DNA of 64,000 bases from Verrucomicrobia subdivision 3 bacterium UBA693 (GCA_002298785.1 DBMR01000110.1:10398-74397), one strand, 5' to 3'. Counted from the stretch's first letter, positions 24,977-33,474 are shown. Made by a program: numbers and translations. The notes: generated by a model from the sequence alone, not told the origin.

Positions 24977-25969
24977 ATGACGGTTCGGCCTGAAAATTTC
25001 AAAGTCGCGGTGGTCGGTTGTGGAGCCGTGGGTAGTTATTATGGTGCCAAGCTGGCTCGGACCAGCGCGGTGGTGCACTTTTTACTGCGCAGCGACTACG
25101 AAGTCGTGCGTCGCGATGGTGTGCGAATTCTGAGCCGACGGGGAGATTTTGAAGTGCGCCCGAGGTGCGCCATCAAGCCGGAGGAGATCGGCGTGGCAGA
25201 TCTGGTTATTATCGGGCTTAAAACGACTGCCAATCCCGAGTTTAGGAGGCTGCTGCCGCCGTTGGTCGGGCCGCACACCACGATCTTGACCCTCCAGAAC
25301 GGGCTCGGTAACGAGGAACAGTTGGAACGTCTCTTTCCACGTGAGCAAATTCTCGGGGGACTGTGTTTTGTTTGCCTGAACCGGGTGCAGCCTGGGGTGA
25401 TTCATCATTTGGACCACGGCTTAGTGATGCTTGGGCAATATGGCGGGCCGCCCGGGCCGCGGGTTAAGGAGGTGGCCGACTGGTTTTCTCGGGCAGAAAT
25501 TCCCTTTCAGATTTCGGAAAACCTGGCGCGGGCGCATTGGGAGAAACTGACCTGGAATATTCCTTTCAACGGGCTGGGAGTGGCGGCGGTCGCAGGCTGT
25601 GAGGCCGTGGAAACCGGGCAAGTCCCCGCTGATTTTCAACGCGGACCGTGCCTGACTACGGATCAGTTGTTGGCAGACGGCCGGTGGCTGGCCCTCATAC
25701 GTGGCCTTATGAAGGAAGTGCTCGCGGTTGCCCGGGCCCTCGGGCATCACCTGGATGATTCGGTGATGGAGCGCCAGATTCAGCGCACGGGCAGCATGGG
25801 GCCATACAAGGCCTCGACACTTCTCGATTTCGAGCAGGGCCGACCGTTGGAATTGGATAGCTTGTTCAACGAACCGTTCCGCCAGGCCCGCGCCGCCCGC
25901 GTCCCTGCGCCGCTCCTGCAAAATCTCTGCCAGGTGTTGAACAGGCTGGATTGTCGGCCCGGTCTGTAA
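24977..25969 (+). CDS. 2-Dehydropantoate 2-reductase-like protein (PanE/ApbA family)
   Basis: 330 residues. NADPH-binding 'VAVVGCGAVGSYYGAKLART' begins near residue 9, the 'GLKTTANPEF' strand contains the family Lys-Thr, and 'ILTLQNGLGNEE' is the conserved Asn motif. The catalytic lysine lies in 'HWEKLTWNIPFNGLGVAAVA', followed by the substrate-binding 'STLLDFEQGRPLELDSL'. The reaction expected is ketopantoate to pantoate in coenzyme A synthesis, but many PanE-like paralogues act on other 2-keto acids. It precedes gltX by 44 bases and may share its transcript. Confidence 0.88.
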   Translation: MTVRPENFKVAVVGCGAVGSYYGAKLARTSAVVHFLLRSDYEVVRRDGVRILSRRGDFEVRPRCAIKPEEIGVADLVIIGLKTTANPEFRRLLPPLVGPHTTILTLQNGLGNEEQLERLFPREQILGGLCFVCLNRVQPGVIHHLDHGLVMLGQYGGPPGPRVKEVADWFSRAEIPFQISENLARAHWEKLTWNIPFNGLGVAAVAGCEAVETGQVPADFQRGPCLTTDQLLADGRWLALIRGLMKEVLAVARALGHHLDDSVMERQIQRTGSMGPYKASTLLDFEQGRPLELDSLFNEPFRQARAARVPAPLLQNLCQVLNRLDCRPGL

Positions 25970-26013
25970 GAGAATGTCGCGGTCATCAACGGTTGACGTA
26001 ATTTACCTGGAAT

Positions 26014-27357
26014 ATGAAACCACGTGTTCGTTTTGCACCGAGTCCCACCGGCTTTCTGCACATTGGGGGTGCGCGTACTGCCTTGTTTAATTGGCTTTAC
26101 GCCCGCCACACCGGCGGCACTTTTATCCTGCGCATCGAAGATACCGACGCCGCACGCAACACGCAGGAAGCGGTCAACGTGATACTCAATGGCCTGCGCT
26201 GGCTGGGGCTGGATTGGGACGAAGGTCCCATCACCGCGGATGCAACCGGGCCGAGCAAAGGCATTTACGGGCCTTACTTCCAGAGCCAACGCAAAGAGAA
26301 TTACCAGCGGCGCGTTGAGGCTCTGTTGTCTCATGGGCTTGCGTATGAGCACGAAGGCGCGATCAAATTCAAGATGACCCGCGAGCCCGTGATCATTCCC
26401 GACCTGGTGGTGGGTGATGTGCGCCGTGAATTGACGGATCGCGAGCAGGTCGACCCCGATTTTGTCATTGTTCGGTCGGACGGCGAACCAGTTTTCCACC
26501 TGGTCAACGTCATCGACGATCTCGAAATGAACATTACCCATGTCATTCGAGGCGAAGATCATTTGTCCAACACAGCAAAGCACATCGCTTTGTTTAAAGC
26601 CTTCGGGGTCGAACCACCCAAATACGCGCACATTCCCCTCATCCTGAATATCGACGGCACAAAGATGAGCAAGCGAGACAAGGGGGCATCTCTGACCTCC
26701 TATATGGAGGAAGGTTATGCACCCGAGGCGGTGGTGAATTACCTCTCGCTGCTGGGCTGGTCTCCCAAAGGAAATCGGGAAAAACTCTCCCTCGAGGAGA
26801 CGGTCGAGCTCTTTGATCTTCCCCAAATCCTGAGGCACAACGCACGGTTTGACCTCACCAAGCTCAGTTGGCTTAACGGCGAGTATATTCGTGAGATGGC
26901 GGATGATCGTTTCCACGAATTGTGCATCCATGCGCTGGCGAAAGCCGGGTTAGACACGAATCGGTATCCGCTCGATTACGTGAAAAGCGCTTTGGATACC
27001 TGCAAAGGGAAATTCAAGCTCTTTGGTGAATTGGCGGGCTATGCAGGCTTCTATTTCCAGGACCAGGTCGAATACGACGCCCAGGCTGCGGCGCAGGTCT
27101 TTATTCCGGAGAACAAGCCGCGGTTACAGCGGTTGCGGGAGGTTTTAGCGATCCTGGAACCGTTCCACCACGAGGGCATTGGTGCCACGTTTGGGGCGGT
27201 AGCCAAGGAGTTGGGTATCAAGACCGGGGTTTTGGTGCACCCGGCACGCCTGGCCTGTTGCGGAAAGCCCGCCGGACCGAGCCTTTATCACCTAATGGCG
27301 GTGATTGGCAAAGACCGAACGCTGTGCAGCATCGACAAGGCGCTGGCTCGCATGTAG
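26014..27357 (+). CDS. gltX: Glutamyl-tRNA synthetase, compact form
   Basis: 447 residues. Class I signature 'RFAPSPTGFLHIGGARTALFNWLYA' (HIGG at 16-19) and 'LNIDGTKMSKRDKGASL' (KMSKR at 217-221) are both intact, as is 'YHLVNVIDD/ITHVIRGEDHLSNT'-type core. It is 20-50 residues shorter than most bacterial enzymes. The missing part is the Cys-rich zinc-binding loop that normally follows the sequence 'GLAY' (about residue 111): here the chain goes straight to 'EHEGAIKFKM'. The C-terminal anticodon-binding cage looks complete to 'SIDKALARM'. Whether it charges only tRNA-Glu or also tRNA-Gln cannot be told from this window. Confidence 0.95.
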   Translation: MKPRVRFAPSPTGFLHIGGARTALFNWLYARHTGGTFILRIEDTDAARNTQEAVNVILNGLRWLGLDWDEGPITADATGPSKGIYGPYFQSQRKENYQRRVEALLSHGLAYEHEGAIKFKMTREPVIIPDLVVGDVRRELTDREQVDPDFVIVRSDGEPVFHLVNVIDDLEMNITHVIRGEDHLSNTAKHIALFKAFGVEPPKYAHIPLILNIDGTKMSKRDKGASLTSYMEEGYAPEAVVNYLSLLGWSPKGNREKLSLEETVELFDLPQILRHNARFDLTKLSWLNGEYIREMADDRFHELCIHALAKAGLDTNRYPLDYVKSALDTCKGKFKLFGELAGYAGFYFQDQVEYDAQAAAQVFIPENKPRLQRLREVLAILEPFHHEGIGATFGAVAKELGIKTGVLVHPARLACCGKPAGPSLYHLMAVIGKDRTLCSIDKALARM

Positions 27358-27461
27358 GTCCGTGCCTGTAGGCAAATCTTATAGCCATCAGGAAAGAGTG
27401 TGATATCCTTAGGCGCAGGGCCGAGTTGGGGTACCTCAAAACTTCTTCATGGATAAGAGGT

Positions 27462-27490
27462 TTGACTTGGCAGATTGGCAATCTTAAATT
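27462..27490 (+). promoter_or_regulatory. Candidate promoter for the polyprenyl synthase gene
   Basis: TTGACT (27462-27467), 17-base spacer, TAAATT (27485-27490). The start predicted seven or eight bases after the -10 falls on or next to the ATG at 27498, which would give a leaderless message. Confidence 0.5.
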
Positions 27491-27497
27491 TTTGAAA

Positions 27498-28544
27498 ATG
27501 TTTGTGGCTGATTCGAAAGCAGTGCCTGAGGCCGGTCGAGCGGTACATTCCTGGAAGCACGTGATTGATCCGGTTGAGCCGTTTTTGGACGCCGTCAGCC
27601 AACGACTTGCCCGGGAGGTGGAATCGTTTGATGCCGAGCTGCTTCCGTATGCTGAATACGCCTTGACCGGCCAGGGAAAGCATTTGCGCCCAGCCCTGGT
27701 GGCCTTGACGGCGGAGGCTTTGGGAAAACCTTCTGAAGCTCATGTAACCGCCGCCGTGATCATCGAAATGATTCACCTGGCGACCCTGGTTCATGACGAT
27801 GTCATGGATGAGGCGGAGATTCGCCGAGGTCGGCTGACCTTGGCGGCTAACTGGGGTAACGAGATTGCGGTGTTGTTTGGGGATTGCCTGTTCGCTCAAG
27901 CCCTTAAATTAGCCTCCGGGTTCCCGACAACGGATGTTTGCCGTGCGGTCTCGATCGCCACCAATACGGTGTGTTCGGGGGAAATCATGCAGACGCAGCA
28001 TCGTCGTGATTTTCGTTTCACCCGGGATCGGTATTTCCGGGTATTAGAGATGAAGACGGCGGAGCTGTTTGCCGTTTCCTGTGAGTTGAGCGCGTTTCTC
28101 AGTGGTGTCTCGAAGGAGCAGGTAGGGGCGTTGCGTAGCTTCGGCCTGGCCTTTGGCACCGCTTACCAGATTTACGATGATTGCGTCGACTTGTTTGGCT
28201 CCGAAGCCTTGGCCGGTAAATCTTTGGGAACGGATTTGGCCAAAGGCAAGCTGACGTTGCCGGTTTTGTTAGCCCACGAGCAGAGCAGTGCCACAGATCG
28301 GGCAAAATTGGAAGAGTTGGTCCAAAAATGGGAACCGGGATCGATGAAGGCCATGGCAGCTTTGCTGGCGAAATACGATGCGCTCGGTGGCTCCATAAAA
28401 ACCATGAGGCAATACCTGGACAAGGCCCGGCAGGCGTTGCGTCCGATCCCAGCCTCAGCGGGGGTCAGCGGTTTGGCGAGCCTGACCGATTACCTGATCC
28501 GGCAAACGGATGCTTTGGGGTATGTGCCTGACAACGGTCTGTGA
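27498..28544 (+). CDS. Polyprenyl diphosphate synthase (trans-isoprenyl synthase)
   Basis: 348 residues from the ATG at 27498; a TTG at 27426 would add a non-family extension. Both Asp-rich motifs are clear: 'LVHDDVMDEAEIRRG' (first, near residue 98) and 'YQIYDDCVDLFG' (second, near 228), with 'GKHLRPALVALTAEALG' before the first, the 'GKxxRP' substrate motif. Family members condense farnesyl or geranylgeranyl diphosphate with isopentenyl diphosphate to make octaprenyl- or nonaprenyl-length chains for quinones. Chain length cannot be read by eye. Its stop overlaps the sigma-factor start, coupling the two genes. Confidence 0.92.
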   Translation: MFVADSKAVPEAGRAVHSWKHVIDPVEPFLDAVSQRLAREVESFDAELLPYAEYALTGQGKHLRPALVALTAEALGKPSEAHVTAAVIIEMIHLATLVHDDVMDEAEIRRGRLTLAANWGNEIAVLFGDCLFAQALKLASGFPTTDVCRAVSIATNTVCSGEIMQTQHRRDFRFTRDRYFRVLEMKTAELFAVSCELSAFLSGVSKEQVGALRSFGLAFGTAYQIYDDCVDLFGSEALAGKSLGTDLAKGKLTLPVLLAHEQSSATDRAKLEELVQKWEPGSMKAMAALLAKYDALGGSIKTMRQYLDKARQALRPIPASAGVSGLASLTDYLIRQTDALGYVPDNGL

Positions 28545-29188
28545 AGGTTATGGCCGACCCAGCGCGCCGCAAGGTAGCCGCCGAACCGGACGAGCCAAAT
28601 GAGCGTGCCGAACCGGCGCCGCCTGACGACCTGCAATTGGTCGAAAAGGCTCGTGGAGGGGACCTTTCCGCCTACGACGAACTCGTTAAACGATACCAGG
28701 AAAGAATCTACGCGACGGTCTATCATATGACGTCCAATCACGAGGACGCAAACGATATTGCACAGGAAGCATTCATCAAAGGCTACCAGGCCCTGAGTTC
28801 ATTCAAGGGTGGATCTAGCTTCTACACATGGGTTTACAGAATTGCGGTCAACAAGACCATCAATTTCCTAAAGCAACGGAAGAACAAGTCCCAGATGAGT
28901 TTGGACGACTTGGATTTCAACGCCGAGCACGACCCGGATTTGGTGGCTTTGGTTTCTGAAAAGACGCCGCGCCGTGAGGCGAATCTTGCGGAATTGCAGG
29001 AAAAATTGAACGAGGCTATGCAGCGGCTGTCAGATGCTCATAGACTGGTAGTTACACTGCATGATGTGCAGGGGCTTTCTCATGAGGAAGTCGCGCAGAT
29101 TATGGAATGTAACATTGGCACGGTGCGTTCCCGTTTGTTTTACGCCCGGCAACAATTGCAGGCTTATTTGTCCGATTATTTAAAGTAG
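28541..29188 (+). CDS. ECF-type RNA polymerase sigma factor
   Basis: 215 residues from a GTG that overlaps the preceding stop (GTGA, 28541-28544); an ATG at 28550 is the alternative. Region 2 spans about residues 35-110 ('AYDELVKRYQERIYATVYHMTSNHEDANDIAQEAFIKGYQALSSF', 'FYTWVYRIAVNKTINFLKQR') and region 4 about 150-210 ('RLSDAHRLVVTLHDVQGLSHEEVAQIMECNIGTVRSRLFYARQQLQ'). No region 3 is visible, so this is a group IV (ECF) factor. A small membrane protein starts 13 bases downstream and is the likely regulator. Confidence 0.95.
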   Translation: MKVMADPARRKVAAEPDEPNERAEPAPPDDLQLVEKARGGDLSAYDELVKRYQERIYATVYHMTSNHEDANDIAQEAFIKGYQALSSFKGGSSFYTWVYRIAVNKTINFLKQRKNKSQMSLDDLDFNAEHDPDLVALVSEKTPRREANLAELQEKLNEAMQRLSDAHRLVVTLHDVQGLSHEEVAQIMECNIGTVRSRLFYARQQLQAYLSDYLK

Positions 29189-29201
29189 CATTGTGGCTTT
29201 T

Positions 29202-29690
29202 ATGAGACCCGATCAGGAAGAATTTCTGGAATTGCGTCGCTTACTGGCCTTGAAGCGGCATGAAGTGCCGCCACCAGGCTATTTTCATGGTTTTTCCGGT
29301 CAAGTCATCGCCCGAATTCGCGTCGGCGAAAGCGGCGACAACCAGGGCGCAACCGCAATTCTGAGAGGGGACTGGTTCCAGCGGTTCTGGAGCGCTTTGG
29401 AAGCGCGCCCGACCTTTGCGGGCGCCTGTGCCGTCGGGCTCTGCGCCGTGCTGGTATCAGGTTTTATTTCATCCGAGCAGGGAGCACTGGAAAATCAGCC
29501 CGCGCTGGTCGCGATGGAATCTACTCCCTCGCCCTTTGGGGCTGCGGCTCCACAGCGTGCGGCTGCGGTTACTCCTTCGGGGTCATTCTCCGGCACCATG
29601 GGATTGGCCGCGCCTCGGCCATCTCTTTTTGATCAGCCCTCGAACTTGCGAGTCCAGCCGGTAAGCTTCAGCGTGCCGAGCCCTCGTTGA
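29202..29690 (+). CDS. Small membrane protein after the sigma factor, possible anti-sigma factor
   Basis: 162 residues from the ATG at 29202; a GTG at 29193 is the alternative. The N-terminal 65 residues are cytoplasmic-looking and charged ('PDQEEFLELRRLLALKRHEVPPPGYFHGF'), one membrane helix follows ('FAGACAVGLCAVLVSGFI', about 72-90), and the rest is a Ser/Pro/Ala-rich periplasmic tail. It lacks the His-x3-Cys-x2-Cys zinc motif of ZAS anti-sigma factors. The role is inferred from position and topology. Confidence 0.55.
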   Translation: MRPDQEEFLELRRLLALKRHEVPPPGYFHGFSGQVIARIRVGESGDNQGATAILRGDWFQRFWSALEARPTFAGACAVGLCAVLVSGFISSEQGALENQPALVAMESTPSPFGAAAPQRAAAVTPSGSFSGTMGLAAPRPSLFDQPSNLRVQPVSFSVPSPR

Positions 29691-29694
29691 GGCA

Positions 29695-30909
29695 TCAATC
29701 CTCGTGGACAAACACGAGGCTCATTCCTTCTGAGGACATGCTGAGACGTCCGCCGTCCAACGTCGCCACCAAATCATTTCCGGGGAAGGAGAACAGGTAT
29801 TTGCCGCCGGTTTCGTCCCACTTACCCGAGAGGTTCTGAGTCGAAGGTGCAGGGGGGGCGTTTGGCGCGGGAATTTTCAAGCTCGGGAGGTTCTTCACGA
29901 ACGCCTGTTTTTCAGTGGTCGCGATCAAGACTGTTTTCTCGAAAGCCGAAGCCATCCACCGCTTGATGCGCTGCATTTCGTTGGCGGTGATGGTGGGCCG
30001 CGCCCGCCGAAGGGCTGAGAATGCGGAATTCACCTCGAATCTCCAACGCCCCAGGATCTTTTCGGATTCGTATTTTGGAGAGCGGCCGGTGTCCAGGAAA
30101 GTCTGAAGATCGGTCAGGTTGGTCACCACGGTATCCTTGATGGTGTTGAGTAATTCCGGGTTGCCGAGAATGGCCTGCATGCGGGGATGGTCGAGCAGGT
30201 TTTTGAACGACTCGCCGCGGACCCGCAGATTCGTGAACTCGGTGTCAGCCGCGATGTCGAGCAATTCCTGGCGCTCGGCCAACCCGAGAAAAGCCGGATA
30301 CCGGCTAAGCCGCGCTTCCAGCAGGGGATTATTGAAGATTAACCCGGTGAGATCGGCGACTTCATAATAGCTTGGTTGGAGGGAATCCACGCTGCGAGCC
30401 ACTTTGGAAAAGCCGGTGCTCTGGAGGTCGTTACCCATCCGGTTGAGCAGGCGGACGGTGAGTGGTTCGTTCTCGGTTGTGGCCAGTTGGACGGTCCAGT
30501 AACTGAACGCGTTGATGCCAAAAACGATCAACACCAGGTAGGCGACGCCATTCAGCAAGCCCAGACACAAACCCAGGCGATGATTCAGCCGTTCCCACAA
30601 GGCCAGGCGCAGGTCGCCGGCTTTGTACTTGTAGAAGACCTCGACTTTTTGATGAGCCACCGCGGCACAGACCTTGAATAGAACCGATACCAGGATAAAA
30701 CCCACTACCGGAGGAACGGCCCAGAGCAGGATGGGGCTTTTTACGCCGAAGATTCCAATCAGGGGTTTGATCAGTTTGGCCAGCGGCGCCGCCAGCAAGG
30801 CGCCCATCAAAATTCCCACGAAGGAAAAGCCTACTCGAATCGCCCCCTGGCGAAGCCCCAGCGCCGCCACCGAAGCTATTAAGATCACGATCAGCAACCA
30901 AATCGTCAT
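29695..30909 (-). CDS. CvpA-family membrane protein with long C-terminal extension
   Basis: 404 residues, about twice the size of typical CvpA (around 160). The first 165 residues hold four membrane helices in CvpA arrangement: 'IWLLIVILIASVAALGLRQGAIRVGFSFVGILMGALLAAPLAKL', 'ILLWAVPPVVGFILVSVLFKV', 'LGLCLGLLNGVAYLVLIVFGI', with a Gly-rich second loop. The remaining 240 residues are largely helical and probably periplasmic, ending in a beta-rich segment with 'LSGKWDETGGKYLFSFPGNDLVATLDGGRLSM', which resembles a small lipocalin-like or DUF-type domain. CvpA proteins affect envelope integrity in other bacteria. The gene is convergent with the sigma-factor pair. Confidence 0.72.
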   Translation of the reverse strand: MTIWLLIVILIASVAALGLRQGAIRVGFSFVGILMGALLAAPLAKLIKPLIGIFGVKSPILLWAVPPVVGFILVSVLFKVCAAVAHQKVEVFYKYKAGDLRLALWERLNHRLGLCLGLLNGVAYLVLIVFGINAFSYWTVQLATTENEPLTVRLLNRMGNDLQSTGFSKVARSVDSLQPSYYEVADLTGLIFNNPLLEARLSRYPAFLGLAERQELLDIAADTEFTNLRVRGESFKNLLDHPRMQAILGNPELLNTIKDTVVTNLTDLQTFLDTGRSPKYESEKILGRWRFEVNSAFSALRRARPTITANEMQRIKRWMASAFEKTVLIATTEKQAFVKNLPSLKIPAPNAPPAPSTQNLSGKWDETGGKYLFSFPGNDLVATLDGGRLSMSSEGMSLVFVHED

Positions 30910-31076
30910 ACGCCTGAAAGTAATTTATTTACGCGAAGAAATGCACGCACAAACTTTGTCATCCATCTTGGTGTGGCGGATCAAATATGGAGAGTGATTC
31001 GGGGACGGTTAGCCGAGCGTGTCGTTGCCGCGCAATAATGAAGCAAATCGGGAATTCAGTTTTAGATAAATTGGTT

Positions 31077-31104
31077 TTGACTTTTTCTTCCAGCATCGTA
31101 ACTT
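31077..31104 (+). promoter_or_regulatory. Promoter of the tRNA-Ala gene
   Basis: TTGACT (31077-31082), 16-base spacer, TAACTT (31099-31104), 16 bases upstream of the mature tRNA 5' end. Confidence 0.5.
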
Positions 31105-31120
31105 TGGCCCCGCTCTGGAT

Positions 31121-31196
31121 GGGGTCGTAGCTCAGTTGGTAGAGCGCCTGAATGGCATTCAGGAGGTCAGGGGTTCGAACCCCCTCGGCTCCACCA
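31121..31196 (+). tRNA. tRNA-Ala (anticodon GGC)
   Basis: 76 bases with encoded CCA (31194-31196). The acceptor stem pairs GGGGTCG with CGGCTCC and includes the G3-U70 wobble that marks alanine tRNAs. The D arm contains GCTCAGTTGGTAGAGC, the anticodon loop is ATGGCAT within a CCTGA/TCAGG stem, and the T loop is GGTTCGAAC-like between GGGG and CCCC. It reads GCC and GCU. Confidence 0.97.
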
Positions 31197-31275
31197 TCCA
31201 GCCAGAGCAATTTCAATAGCGCTTGGAGTCTTGGCGCTGAATTGGTCGTACAGCTTGCAATCACGCCATGACCGC

Positions 31276-31289
31276 GCCATAATAATGGC
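31276..31289 (+). promoter_or_regulatory. Palindrome directly before the AbrB-type antitoxin gene
   Basis: GCCAT-AATA-ATGGC is a perfect inverted repeat ending one base before the ATG at 31290. Autoregulation at such sites is usual for AbrB/VapB antitoxins; here it is inference from a short repeat. Confidence 0.35.
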
Positions 31290-31538
31290 ATGAAGACGAC
31301 TGTTGAACTCGATTCGTCCAACCGAATCGTGCTTTCTCAGGAATTGCGACGGGCGGCAGGGATCCCTCGAAGGCAGAAACTTCTTGTTTCGGCAACTCCG
31401 GGCCGGATCGTATTGGAAATCGAGAGTAACGCTTCCGGGCGTGTTATCAGGCGCGGGAAACTCAAACTCTGGACCGGAGCGGTCCCAGCCATCTCAATTG
31501 AGGAAGCAGTCGAACAATCACGACATTACACCCGATGA
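31290..31538 (+). CDS. AbrB/SpoVT-type antitoxin (VapB-like)
   Basis: 82 residues. The N-terminal 45 residues form a swapped-hairpin AbrB domain: 'KTTVELDSSNRIVLSQELRRAAGIPRRQKLLVSATPGRIVLEI'. The C-terminal tail would wrap the toxin. Its last four bases overlap the PIN-domain gene (ATGA), the usual vapBC layout. The pair lies 93 bases after tRNA-Ala. Confidence 0.85.
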   Translation: MKTTVELDSSNRIVLSQELRRAAGIPRRQKLLVSATPGRIVLEIESNASGRVIRRGKLKLWTGAVPAISIEEAVEQSRHYTR

Positions 31539-31936
31539 CTTTCCTTGATACCGGGATAATGGTTGGCGCAGTGTTACAAGCGCATCCAGAACACAAAGCC
31601 TGCCTCTCAGCATTGGTAGATTTTGAGCGGCCATTCACCAATGCGCACGCGCTCGCCGAGACGTTCGCCACTCTGACCGGGTTTTACAAAGTGCCCACTG
31701 AAGCGGCGTCTGAGTTGACACTGGGATTGCGTGATTCAATCGAGGTTGAGGCCTTGAGCTTGGCGGACTACGAAACATCGATTGGCGAGGCTCGCAGCCG
31801 GGGAGTAATGGGCGGTGGAATTTATGATTCGCTGCACGCGACCTTTGCGCGCAGAAAGAAAGCCGTCCGGATCATTACACGAAATCCCTCACACTTCCAG
31901 CATGTGGCGCCGGATATCGAGATTCTGACTCCCTGA
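31535..31936 (+). CDS. PIN-domain ribonuclease toxin (VapC-like)
   Basis: 133 residues. PIN-domain acidic residues are present in order: Asp5 in 'MTFLDTGIMVGAV', Glu42 in 'NAHALAETFATLTG', Asp99 in 'GIYDSLHATFA', with 'IITRNPSHFQHV' at the last metal-site strand (Asn in place of the fourth Asp, common in the family). VapC toxins cleave tRNA or rRNA when not bound by the antitoxin. Overlaps the antitoxin gene by 4 bases. Confidence 0.9.
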   Translation: MTFLDTGIMVGAVLQAHPEHKACLSALVDFERPFTNAHALAETFATLTGFYKVPTEAASELTLGLRDSIEVEALSLADYETSIGEARSRGVMGGGIYDSLHATFARRKKAVRIITRNPSHFQHVAPDIEILTP

Positions 31937-32076
31937 ATTCGGAATGCCCCAAGGGTTCTTTAGGTGAACAGCCCAGCTTGAGAGTGGGGCGCTTTATTCA
32001 GCTTCGGCCCAACTCCACCGCGAATTGGTATGCACGGCTCCAGGCGGGGGGGCACTCCTCCGTCCCACCTGCATGT

Positions 32077-33474
32077 TCAAGGCTCGGACATGAGGAAATC
32101 GGCCGCTAGACACGACAGGGTCCGCGTCCCGACCACCAAAGCTTCTTCGTCCACAAAGAATAGCGGGTTATGATTCGGCGCGGCTTTGGCGGGGTCCTGG
32201 CCTGGTGGGGTAATCCCGAGGTAGACGTAGAGGCCGGGGACAACTTTGGCGAATTCGGAAAAATCCTCGGACGCGCCACTGAGCTTGCCTTCCGCCACGT
32301 GCCCGCCGGCGGCTCGCTGCAAAACGGGAAGCATTCGCGTGGTGAGTTTCGCGTCGTTCACCACCGGGTCGTAATTTTTGACGATGGAAACGGTGGCCTT
32401 TGCCCCCGCGCTCTCGGCAATTTTTTCGGCAGTCAACTTGATATCACGCTGAACCTGCTCCCGGACCCGAACGTCATAGGTCCGAATCGTTCCCGTCATC
32501 CGCACCGACTCAGGCACGATATTCGCCCTCGTTCCCCCGTTAATCGTACCGATGGTAACGACGGCGGGTGAGGTCGTCAGGTCGGTGTTGCGGCTGACCA
32601 CCGTCTGCAAACCCGAAATGAGCAGGGCCGAGGTCGTGATGGGATCGATGGTGTTCCAGGGCATCCCGCCGTGGCCTTGTTTGCCGACCACGGTGATGGT
32701 CAGCGTATCGCTCGCAGCCAGGGCCGGTCCCGGCCGGTACGAGATTTCGCCCAAATTCCCCGGCATGACGTGGACCGCGAAGATAGCGTCCGGTTTCGTC
32801 CATTTAAAGAGCCCTTCTTCGAGCATGAGCCGCGCTCCCCATCGGTTGGTGCCGGACGGCTCGAAAAGGCTGGGCCCTTCTTCAGCCGGCTGGAAGATGA
32901 ACATGACGGTGCCGCGCAATTGCTCCTTCATTGCGGCGAGGATCTCCGCGGTGCCCATCAACATCGCAGTGTGAGCGTCGTGACCGCATGCATGCATGAC
33001 GTCCACTTCTTCCCCCAGGTACGCTTGCCGGGCTTTCGAGGCGAAGGACAGCCCCTCCGTTTCTTTGACCGGCAGGGCGTCCATATCCGCTCGCAGCCCC
33101 ACGGTCGGCCCAGGCCGGCCGGTCCGGAGCAAACCCACGACTCCTGTCAGGGCCACGTTTGTGCGGACCTCCAGACCCAGGCTGCGCAAATGCTCTGCCA
33201 CAAGACTCGAAGTGCGCAGTTCCTGCTGACCAAGTTCCGGGTGCTGGTGGATGTCCTCGCGCCAGGCGATGACCTTCTTTTCAAGGGCGGCAGCGCGAGT
33301 TTGGATTTCCGCCTCCATAGCAGCGTTGTCAGCCGCCGGGACCGGCGTCGCGATCGCAAACGACCCGAGGACGACAATCCTGAGGATGCTCACCAGCACC
33401 CCGCCGCTGAACGCTTGATTGAAAACCTGCCGGTAGACAGTATTGAGCATCAATTTCATTTGTTTGGGGCTCAT
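32077..33474 (-). CDS. Exported M20D-type amidohydrolase
   Basis: 465 residues. A hydrophobic segment at about 25-48 ('VLVSILRIVVLGSFAIATPVPAA') suggests export; an internal Met at residue 9 is an alternative start. The M20D metal site is visible: 'WREDIHQHPELGQQELRTS', 'GLRADMDALPVKET', 'VMHACGHDAHTAMLMG' (Cys-Gly-His-Asp-Ala-His), 'FIFQPAEEGPS' and 'AVHVMPGNLG', plus 'GASEDFSEFAKVVPG' near the C-terminus. Family members remove acyl groups from amino acids (hippurate, N-acetyl-diaminopimelate, indole-acetyl amino acids). Export of a hydrolase in this family is less common. The start overlaps an unexplained open frame that follows the RHS gene. Confidence 0.92.
   Translation of the reverse strand: MSPKQMKLMLNTVYRQVFNQAFSGGVLVSILRIVVLGSFAIATPVPAADNAAMEAEIQTRAAALEKKVIAWREDIHQHPELGQQELRTSSLVAEHLRSLGLEVRTNVALTGVVGLLRTGRPGPTVGLRADMDALPVKETEGLSFASKARQAYLGEEVDVMHACGHDAHTAMLMGTAEILAAMKEQLRGTVMFIFQPAEEGPSLFEPSGTNRWGARLMLEEGLFKWTKPDAIFAVHVMPGNLGEISYRPGPALAASDTLTITVVGKQGHGGMPWNTIDPITTSALLISGLQTVVSRNTDLTTSPAVVTIGTINGGTRANIVPESVRMTGTIRTYDVRVREQVQRDIKLTAEKIAESAGAKATVSIVKNYDPVVNDAKLTTRMLPVLQRAAGGHVAEGKLSGASEDFSEFAKVVPGLYVYLGITPPGQDPAKAAPNHNPLFFVDEEALVVGTRTLSCLAADFLMSEP

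Noticed and set aside
29700..29719. CCTCGTG/CACGAGG hairpin between the anti-sigma-like and CvpA genes
   Set aside because: It lies within the last CvpA-like codons and has no T run, so it is not called a terminator.
31186..32041. Possible attachment-site repeat of the tRNA-Ala end
   Set aside because: Only CGGCTCCA (8 bases) recurs near 32035, which is expected by chance, and no integrase gene is present.
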